DNA of 64,000 nt from Aedoeadaptatus nemausensis (GTDB lineage: Bacteria > Bacillota > Clostridia > Tissierellales > Peptoniphilaceae). Positions 57,797 through 64,000 of this stretch are shown here, piece by piece. Numbering within the stretch: position 1 is the first letter of the stretch; each line of letters opens with the position of its first letter. Below the pieces are notes generated by a model that was not told the DNA's origin, ran no database searches, and saw only the letters and a list, made by a program, of their open reading frames with translations. Made by a program: the position numbers and the translations under genes. Location of the stretch: the NCBI RefSeq assembly GCF_903819165.1, contig NZ_CAIJCS010000019.1:124001-188000 (forward strand). Direction: 5' to 3'.

Positions 57797-59967
57797 ATCG
57801 ATTTCTCCTTGAGCAAATAATCTAAATCGGAATAGCGCCACTCGATGCGATTATTCTGAATCATATTGGCCATAACATGGCGGCTTCCCACGAGAACCAC
57901 GGCCTTTTTCGCCCGCGTCACCCCGGTGTAGAGGAGATTGCGAGTATAAAGCATAGGCGGCCCGGGCAGCACGGGGATAATCACCACGGGAAACTCGGAA
58001 CCTTGTGATTTATGAATGGTGGTGGCATAGGCGGGCTGAAGTTCGGAAAGATTTTCCCCGCTATAGAGACAGACCTTGTCGTCGTAGATTACCTTTAAAA
58101 ACTCGTCTTCAATCATCGTGACCCTGCCCAGGTCCCCGTTAAAGACCCCGGTACCTTCGTTGTCGAATACCGAGGAGTGGGATTTCCACTCCATTTGGTA
58201 ATTGTTTTTGATCTGCATCACCTTGTCGCCGACGCGATAAGAAAATCCTCTGTAATCCAAGCCTTTCTTTCCGTCGTTTAGTATTTTTTGCAAGGCGAGA
58301 TTTAAATTTTCGATGCCGCAAACCCCTTTTTTCATGGGCGCCAAGACCTGAATATCGTCGAAGGGATCGATGCCGTAAAATCCGGGCAATCGATCTTTTA
58401 CAAGTGAGCAGATTAACTCCACGGCTTTGGCGGGGTCCGGTTGTTCAATAAAGAAGAAATCCCCGCCATGTTCATTGACTACCGGCGCCTGTCCGTGATT
58501 GATTCGGTGGGCGTTTTTAACGATCAAGCTGGACTCCGCCTGGCGAAAGATTTCGTCCAATCGTACGGTTTCGATTGTTCCCGAAGAAAGAATGTCCCTA
58601 AGCACATTTCCCGCCCCCACCGGCGGCAGCTGATCGCCGTCGCCTACGAGAATCAGCCGGGTGCCGTCCCTCAAAGAATCTAGAAGATCCCGCATAAGCA
58701 AGAGATCGATCATGCTGGCCTCGTCGACGATGACCACATCGGCCTCGATTTTATCGCCTGATACCTGAGAATCCGTGCCCTCCTCGTCGATAAAATCATA
58801 TTTCAACAGCCTGTGAATGGTCGATGCCGATCTCCCCGTGGCTTCCTCCATACGCTTCGCTGCCCTGCCCGTAGGCGCCGCCAAGGCAATATGGAGATTG
58901 AGCCTGTCCATAGCCTCTACAATGGCGCGCAGAGTCGTCGTCTTTCCCGTTCCCGGCCCGCCGGTAATGACGAGAAGATTGGAATCCACCGCTCGCTCCA
59001 AAGCTTCTCTTTGCTTCTCGGCAAGTTCCATAGATAAATTTTCGGACACCGCCGACAACATATCCTCCGCCATATGCTCGGCGAGATCCACCTTCCCCCG
59101 CTTTTTCAGCGCTTCGGCGACGAAGGTTTCCGCGCGGTAATAATTTAGAAAATATACCTTGACCCCTTGTCGATCGGCGATGTAAATATCCGGATCGATG
59201 GCGAGGCGAGTAAAATAATCTTCCAAAAATTCTTCGGATAGGTTCAGCAATTTAGCGGAGTTTACAATCAATTCCTCTTTAGGCAAATAGGTGTGGCCGT
59301 CCGCTACGGCGCGAGATAATATATGCTTCATTCCCGCCACTACGCGCATGCCGTCGTCGCGAGCGACGCCTACTTTTTCGGCAATGGCATCGGCCTTTAA
59401 AAAGCCCATGCCCCGCACTTGCCCTACCAATCGGTAGGGATCCTTCTCCACAATATCCATGGCGTCGTCGCCGAAAACCTTGTAAATGGCCAGAGCCTCT
59501 TTACTGGTAAGATCGAAATTGGCCGCATCGAGCAAAAAGTTTCGCATATCCTTTTGCTTTTCGAGAGACTCCAGCATAATGACGAGCCTTTTCTTGCCGA
59601 TGCCCTCTACTTCTTTAAGACGCTCCGGTTGCTCTTCGATAATGTCGAGGGTCTCGTCGCCGAACGTTTCCACAATACGCTTCGCCGTCACTTTTCCCAC
59701 ATGTGGAATAAGGCCACTGGAAAGGTAGCCGATAATCGCCGCCTTTCCCCGTGGCCTTATTTTTGTCACCGTCTGAAACTGGAACTGTTCCCCATATTTC
59801 GGGTGGTAGATCAGTTCCCCTTCCAAACGTAAATGTTCTTGTTCATGCAAGGCAATATGGGATCCCACTACGACGATATCGCTGTCGTCGGTTATAAACT
59901 GAGCGACCGTGTAGCCATTGTCTTCATTTCTGAAAATAATGTGATCCAATACGCCTTCAATTACCAA
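57790..59967 (-). CDS. recD2: RecD2-type SF1B DNA helicase
   Basis: 725 aa. N-terminal OB and helix-hairpin-helix repeats (about 1-210, RLKEVEGIGKKRL), Walker A VITGGPGTGKTTT at about 345, VIVDEASMIDLLLM, LVGDGDQLPPVGAGN, and C-terminal YATTIHKSQGSEFPVVI. RecB/C-independent helicase for repair and transformation. Follows metK by 7 bases. Confidence 0.93.
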   Translation of the reverse strand: MVIEGVLDHIIFRNEDNGYTVAQFITDDSDIVVVGSHIALHEQEHLRLEGELIYHPKYGEQFQFQTVTKIRPRGKAAIIGYLSSGLIPHVGKVTAKRIVETFGDETLDIIEEQPERLKEVEGIGKKRLVIMLESLEKQKDMRNFLLDAANFDLTSKEALAIYKVFGDDAMDIVEKDPYRLVGQVRGMGFLKADAIAEKVGVARDDGMRVVAGMKHILSRAVADGHTYLPKEELIVNSAKLLNLSEEFLEDYFTRLAIDPDIYIADRQGVKVYFLNYYRAETFVAEALKKRGKVDLAEHMAEDMLSAVSENLSMELAEKQREALERAVDSNLLVITGGPGTGKTTTLRAIVEAMDRLNLHIALAAPTGRAAKRMEEATGRSASTIHRLLKYDFIDEEGTDSQVSGDKIEADVVIVDEASMIDLLLMRDLLDSLRDGTRLILVGDGDQLPPVGAGNVLRDILSSGTIETVRLDEIFRQAESSLIVKNAHRINHGQAPVVNEHGGDFFFIEQPDPAKAVELICSLVKDRLPGFYGIDPFDDIQVLAPMKKGVCGIENLNLALQKILNDGKKGLDYRGFSYRVGDKVMQIKNNYQMEWKSHSSVFDNEGTGVFNGDLGRVTMIEDEFLKVIYDDKVCLYSGENLSELQPAYATTIHKSQGSEFPVVIIPVLPGPPMLYTRNLLYTGVTRAKKAVVLVGSRHVMANMIQNNRIEWRYSDLDYLLKEKSMW

Positions 59968-59974
59968 AGAATGC

Positions 59975-61159
59975 CTACTTTCTGTTTTCCAATGCCTTTT
60001 TAATCGCGTCTACCTTATCCGTGCGTTCCCAGGGAACATTTAAGGATTCGCGACCGAAGTGGCCGTATGCCGCCACGTCTTTGTAAATGGGACGAAGCAA
60101 ATCCAAATCCTTAATAATAGCCGCCGGACGAAGGTCGAATACTTCGTGTACCAGGTCTTCGATTTCGTTGTCCGTTAAATCCGAGGTGCCGTAGCTTTCC
60201 ACGTAAACGGAAAGGGGACGGGCGATGCCGATGGCGTAGCTCAAGCCGATTTCACATTGATCGCAAACACCTGCCGCCACTAAGTTTTTAGCTACATAAC
60301 GGGCGGCATAAGCTGCGGAGCGGTCTACCTTTGTCGGATCCTTGCCGCTGAAGCAGCCGCCGCCGTGGCGAGCGTATCCGCCGTAAGTGTCGACGATAAT
60401 CTTTCTGCCCGTAAGGCCCGCATCGGCGACGGGGCCGCCGGTTACGAAACGCCCGGTGGGGTTCACGTAAATCTTCGTATCTTCATCGATCCATTTTTCG
60501 TCGACAACCGCTTCGATGACGTATTTTTTCATGTCGCGGCGAATGGTTTCGAGATCCACATCTTCGTCGTGTTGGGTGCTGACAACCACATTTTCGAGGC
60601 GGGCGGGTTTACCGTCTTGGTATTCCACGGTCACCTGTGTCTTGCCGTCGGGACGAAGGTATTTCAGCGTGCCTTCTTTACGCACATCGGAAAGTTTCTT
60701 CGCCATTTGGTGGGCGAGACTGATGGGAAGGGGCATAAGCTCTTCCGTTTCACGACAGGCGTAGCCGAACATAATCCCTTGGTCGCCGGCGCCGAAAGCA
60801 TCCATCTCTTCCGTGTTCGCTTCCTTAAAGCGGTCCACGCCCATGGCGATGTCGCCGCTTTGTTCTTTAATAGCGCTGATAACGGCGACGGAGTCCGCTT
60901 CAAATCCCGTTTGTACCCCTTGGGTGTAGCCGATGTCTCTCAAGGTTGTGCGTACGACATTTGTGAAATCCACATAGGCATCGGTGCTGATTTCGCCGGT
61001 AATGACGACCATACCCGTGGAAACTAAAGATTCGCATGCCACGCGGGCATTGGGATCTTTTTCTAAAATTGCATCTAAAATACCGTCGGAAATTTGGTCG
61101 CATACCTTATCGGGATGCCCTTCGGTTACCGATTCCGATGAGAATAACCATCTGTCCAT
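59975..61159 (-). CDS. metK: S-adenosylmethionine synthetase
   Basis: 394 aa from ATG 61159 with AGGAGG upstream; longer starts fall inside the SAM riboswitch. Motifs: [39 protein letters not shown] and HFGRES. Makes SAM from methionine and ATP. Under SAM-I riboswitch control; the first gene of metK-recD2-comF. Confidence 0.96.
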   Translation of the reverse strand: MDRWLFSSESVTEGHPDKVCDQISDGILDAILEKDPNARVACESLVSTGMVVITGEISTDAYVDFTNVVRTTLRDIGYTQGVQTGFEADSVAVISAIKEQSGDIAMGVDRFKEANTEEMDAFGAGDQGIMFGYACRETEELMPLPISLAHQMAKKLSDVRKEGTLKYLRPDGKTQVTVEYQDGKPARLENVVVSTQHDEDVDLETIRRDMKKYVIEAVVDEKWIDEDTKIYVNPTGRFVTGGPVADAGLTGRKIIVDTYGGYARHGGGCFSGKDPTKVDRSAAYAARYVAKNLVAAGVCDQCEIGLSYAIGIARPLSVYVESYGTSDLTDNEIEDLVHEVFDLRPAAIIKDLDLLRPIYKDVAAYGHFGRESLNVPWERTDKVDAIKKALENRK

Positions 61160-61180
61160 TTTTTCCTCCTCTTTACTCAT

Positions 61181-61207
61181 AAAAAAAACCTGCACGCGGC
61201 AGGTTTT
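61181..61207 (-). terminator. Riboswitch terminator of metK
   Basis: AAAACCTGC and GCAGGTTTTTTTT with a CGCGT loop, between the aptamer and metK ATG; forms when SAM is bound. Confidence 0.88.
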
Positions 61208-61210
61208 CTT

Positions 61211-61304
61211 CTTATCTTTCAGACCTGACGCGCCTGTAGGATTTAGCACCTTTAAAAGGTTGCCGGGTTTCATTGTGCCTAGTCACTCCACCACTCTTGA
61301 TAAG
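61211..61304 (-). promoter_or_regulatory. SAM-I (S-box) riboswitch
   Basis: P1 CTTATC (61304-61299) and GATAAG (61216-61211). Core AAGAGTGGTGGAGTGACT, GATGAAACCCGGCAACC-type segment (here AATGAAACCCGGCAACC) and GGTGCTAAATCCTAC match the S-box consensus. A terminator follows, so metK is switched off at high SAM. Confidence 0.96.
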
Positions 61305-61322
61305 AAATAATTAGTATCTAAT

Positions 61323-61351
61323 ATTATAACCTTATAGAAAATGAATAGCAA
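61323..61351 (-). promoter_or_regulatory. metK operon promoter
   Basis: TTGCTA (61351-61346), 17 bases, TATAAT (61328-61323), about 20 bases before the riboswitch. Confidence 0.85.
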
Positions 61352-61359
61352 CCACCATT

Positions 61360-62673
61360 CTAAATCCACACGCCCTTGGCCTTCGCCTCCAAAATTAAAT
61401 CCTCCCTACATTCCGGATGAGCGATGGCGATTAATGCTTTCGCCCGCTCGTAAGTGGACTTGCCCTTTAAATTGGCGACGCCATATTCCGTGACGACGTA
61501 ATGAGTCATGGGCGCGGGCATGGTCGTAATAGTACCCCTGGAAAAATCCGGCACAATATTGGAGCTGCGCTTCCCGTCTTTATCCACCCGGGAGGAATGG
61601 AGGCAGATAAAGCCCTTCCCCTCCGGCGCGAGATAAGATCCCAAGGCGAAGTCCAATTGCCCGCCTGCCCCTGAAATATGGCGAAGCCCTACGGTCTCAG
61701 AACTTACCTCTCCCCGCAGATTCACATGGAGGGCCGTGTTAATGCTCACCATGCGGTATTGATCGCCGATGACGCCAGCGTCGTTCACATAATCTACGGG
61801 CGCCGACATAAGCTCCGGGTTTTCGTCGGCAAAGTCATAGAGCTTTTCACTCCCCGCTAAAAAAGCGAAGACCTGCCTGCCCTTGTCCCGCGTCTTCATG
61901 GCTCCCGTAATCTTTCCCGCCAGGGTCATATCCATAAAACTGTCAACATACATTTCCGTGTGCACGCCTAAATTCTTCAAGCTGCTGGAGGCAATGGCAG
62001 CGCCCACGGCGCCGGGAAGAGCACCGATTCCCAGCTGGAGGGTGGATCCGTCTTCTATCCGCTCCACGACAAAATCGGCGATCTTCTCGTCTACCGTTGT
62101 ATAATTTCTCGCAGCGAGGGAAGCCATGGGATATCCCTCCGTTTCAATAATAAAATCTACATCCCGCAAATGGATCTCGCTTTCGCTCCTGCCTACGATC
62201 CTCGGCTGATGAGGATTCACTTCCACCACTACGGTTTTCGCTACGCGGGCCTGATCTAAAAAATGGCTGGAATCCAAACCGAAATTAAAATAACCGTGAC
62301 TGTCCATTTCGCTTACGGGAAGGACGAGGATATCCGTCCTTACATTTTCCCGAATATAACGGGGCATTTCACTGTAGCGAATGGGAATATGATTCGCCGT
62401 TCCCCTTTCGATGGCCCGGCGCACATCGGGGGTGGCGTGCCAGCTTTGCCACTCAAAAGGCTCTCCCGCCTCTAAAAGCTTCGACGGATGGGACAAAATG
62501 CCGTTTCGAATCACCACATGGCGAAAATCATTTTTTCTCGCCGCCAGGGCTTCGTCAAATTCCACGGGGAAAATAGCGGCGAAGCCCAGCTCCAAAATAT
62601 CCCCGTCCTTTACGAGAGCCGCCCCTTCCTCCGCCGTTATACACTTTTTTCTATATTCTTTTTCTAAATTCAT
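61360..62673 (-). CDS. Acetyl-CoA hydrolase/transferase family CoA-transferase
   Basis: 437 aa from ATG 62673 (GAGG 8 bases up). Family motifs: [46 protein letters not shown], the catalytic-Glu strand GVHTEMYVDSF and [11 protein letters not shown]. Likely moves CoA between short acids such as butyrate and acetate. Clearly paralogous to the next gene upstream. Confidence 0.88.
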   Translation of the reverse strand: MNLEKEYRKKCITAEEGAALVKDGDILELGFAAIFPVEFDEALAARKNDFRHVVIRNGILSHPSKLLEAGEPFEWQSWHATPDVRRAIERGTANHIPIRYSEMPRYIRENVRTDILVLPVSEMDSHGYFNFGLDSSHFLDQARVAKTVVVEVNPHQPRIVGRSESEIHLRDVDFIIETEGYPMASLAARNYTTVDEKIADFVVERIEDGSTLQLGIGALPGAVGAAIASSSLKNLGVHTEMYVDSFMDMTLAGKITGAMKTRDKGRQVFAFLAGSEKLYDFADENPELMSAPVDYVNDAGVIGDQYRMVSINTALHVNLRGEVSSETVGLRHISGAGGQLDFALGSYLAPEGKGFICLHSSRVDKDGKRSSNIVPDFSRGTITTMPAPMTHYVVTEYGVANLKGKSTYERAKALIAIAHPECREDLILEAKAKGVWI

Positions 62674-62692
62674 CAAACATTCCTCACTCTAA

Positions 62693-62718
62693 TAAAAAAA
62701 GCCGACGATTGTCGGCTC
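62693..62718 (-). terminator. Terminator between the two CoA-transferase genes
   Basis: GCCGAC-AATC-GTCGGC then TTTTTTT on the minus strand, right after the upstream CoA-transferase gene. Confidence 0.88.
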
Positions 62719-62722
62719 CTTT

Positions 62723-64000
62723 TTATCGTTTATTGCTCTTACGCCAAATATTCATTTCTTCAGCCTCACGAATCAATTCGTCTCGGAAATCCGGGTGAGC
62801 TAAGTTAATAATACCTTCCGTTCTTTCCCAGGTAGATTTGCCCTTGCAGTTGAAGATGCCGTATTCCGTACAAATATAATGAGTATTGGGCCGGGCCACC
62901 GTAATGGCGGAACCGGTTTTGAAGTTCGGTAAAATTCTGGATTCCACTTCACCTTGTTTGTTCTTGAAGGTGGAGCTCAAGCAGATAATGCTCTTGCCGC
63001 CCTTGGCGAGGTATGCCCCGAGAGCGAAGTCCAGTTGGCCGCCTGCACCGGAGATGTGTTTTAAGCCCGTAGATTCGGAGGAAACTTGTCCCCAAAGGTC
63101 CACGTTCAATGCATTATTAATGGAAATAAAATTATCGATTTCCTTTACGACTTCGGCGCCATTGGTGTAATTTACAGGCGCTGCCATACATTCCGGGTTT
63201 TCGTCGACAAATTCGTAAAGCTCTTTACTTCCCGCCGCAAAGGCGTAGACTTGGCGATACTTGTCGATGGTCTTTTTAGAACCGTTGACCTTGCCCTTTT
63301 TGGACATTTCCACGAAGGCATCCACATACATTTCCGAGTGAATACCTAAATCCTTTAAATCACTGTCAGCAATTAAGGCACCTACGGCATTGGGCATGCC
63401 GCCGATACCTAATTGGAGGGTAGCGCCGTTGGGGATCTCATCGACGATAAATTCGGCGACGGCGCGGTCCACATCGCCGAAACCTGCGACGGGAATTTCG
63501 AATAAGGGCATGGAGCCCGCTTCTACGATGTAATCCACATTATCGATGTGAATTTCCGATTCACTTCTGCCGTAGCAATAGGGGAAAGCTTCGTTTACTT
63601 CTACGATGACCGTCTTCGCCTTTTCCAGAATCGCCATTTGATGGGATGTATTTAAGCCGAAGTTGAAATAGCCATGCTTATCCATGGGGGTCGTCATCAC
63701 GACGGCCACGTCGATGTCCACTTCGTCGCGATAATATTTGGGGAGTTCCGAATAGCGAAGGGGAATATAAAAAGCCCCCGGGCCCGCGTTAATCGCTCTA
63801 CGTTCCGGTCCCCCTGCGTGCCATGTATTCCAGGTAAAGTGCTTTCCTTCCGGATCCGCCTTCATAACCTCGGGCGTCTCGAATGTAAGACCGCCGTAGA
63901 ATAAAACATCGTCCAATTCATCGACACGCTTGGCAAGCTCTTTATCCACTGCCTTGCTGATGCCGGCGGCCCAGCCCATTTCCACGCGATCGCCGGATTT
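62723..64000 (-). CDS. Butyryl-CoA:acetate CoA-transferase-like protein (5' end outside window)
   Basis: 425 codons visible, entering at the right edge in the [13 protein letters not shown] region, so about 20-25 N-terminal residues are missing. Motifs match its paralog: [44 protein letters not shown] with the catalytic Glu and [16 protein letters not shown]. It likely forms butyrate from butyryl-CoA in fermentation. Ends at a terminator. Confidence 0.9.
   Translation of the reverse strand, partial: KSGDRVEMGWAAGISKAVDKELAKRVDELDDVLFYGGLTFETPEVMKADPEGKHFTWNTWHAGGPERRAINAGPGAFYIPLRYSELPKYYRDEVDIDVAVVMTTPMDKHGYFNFGLNTSHQMAILEKAKTVIVEVNEAFPYCYGRSESEIHIDNVDYIVEAGSMPLFEIPVAGFGDVDRAVAEFIVDEIPNGATLQLGIGGMPNAVGALIADSDLKDLGIHSEMYVDAFVEMSKKGKVNGSKKTIDKYRQVYAFAAGSKELYEFVDENPECMAAPVNYTNGAEVVKEIDNFISINNALNVDLWGQVSSESTGLKHISGAGGQLDFALGAYLAKGGKSIICLSSTFKNKQGEVESRILPNFKTGSAITVARPNTHYICTEYGIFNCKGKSTWERTEGIINLAHPDFRDELIREAEEMNIWRKSNKR

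Noticed and set aside
61160-61273. 38-codon longer start for metK
   Set aside because: It would translate the SAM riboswitch and its terminator; ATG 61159 has a proper SD.

Overview
The window looks like part of a chromosome from an anaerobic Bacillota. It carries 2-hydroxyacyl-CoA dehydratase-type iron-sulfur proteins, butyryl/acetyl-CoA transferases, a SAM-I riboswitch in front of metK, long-form HPF and low-GC style promoters. A Peptoniphilaceae/Tissierellia relative is my best guess from gene content; no marker gene here settles it.

Positions 1 to about 34,900 are most of a prophage with a PBSX/Xkd-type contractile tail. Its left end lies outside the window. Reading from the right, the order is: tyrosine integrase beside tRNA-Pro(GGG); a GIY-YIG/DUF4041-type gene and a CI-like repressor on the plus strand; a Cro-like gene; then a leftward early operon. 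That operon holds an excisionase-like gene, small genes, Gp157, a Sak4-type ATPase, an SF2 helicase, DUF669, a P4-type primase-helicase, a cluster of iteron-like repeats, VRR-NUC, DUF3310 and small unknowns, and ends with an ArpU/RinA-like late regulator. A HicAB toxin-antitoxin pair sits on the plus strand between the early terminator and the late operon. The late operon runs HNH, TerS, TerL, portal, ClpP-like protease, major capsid, head-tail connectors, sheath, tube, a tail chaperone with an apparent -1 frameshift, tape measure, XkdP/Q/R/S/T/U-like baseplate genes and two unknown tail genes. It then reaches the most unusual part: a radical SAM/SPASM enzyme whose stop codon overlaps the start of a tail protein with 17 cysteines in its first 67 residues, followed by fibronectin-III-like sequence. 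That protein runs off the left edge. No holin or stand-alone endolysin is visible, so these probably lie further left.

Positions 35,000 to 64,000 are host chromosome. In order: a ferritin-like protein; a signal peptidase I gene bracketed by two copies of a palindromic repeat; glyoxalase II; an operon of cysteine desulfurase, DUF3343, BcrAD/HgdC-type activator ATPase and double-cubane-cluster-type protein; and a long leftward envelope operon (FUSC/ArAE protein, unknown protein, Cu-amine-oxidase-N-domain protein, polysaccharide deacetylase, MurJ, MoxR ATPase, vWA protein). Then come HPF, a two-component system, a YihY/BrkB membrane protein, a PhzF-like enzyme, a SAM-riboswitch-led metK-recD2-comF operon followed by an MBOAT/SGNH acyl-transfer pair, and two tandem CoA-transferase genes, the last cut by the right edge.
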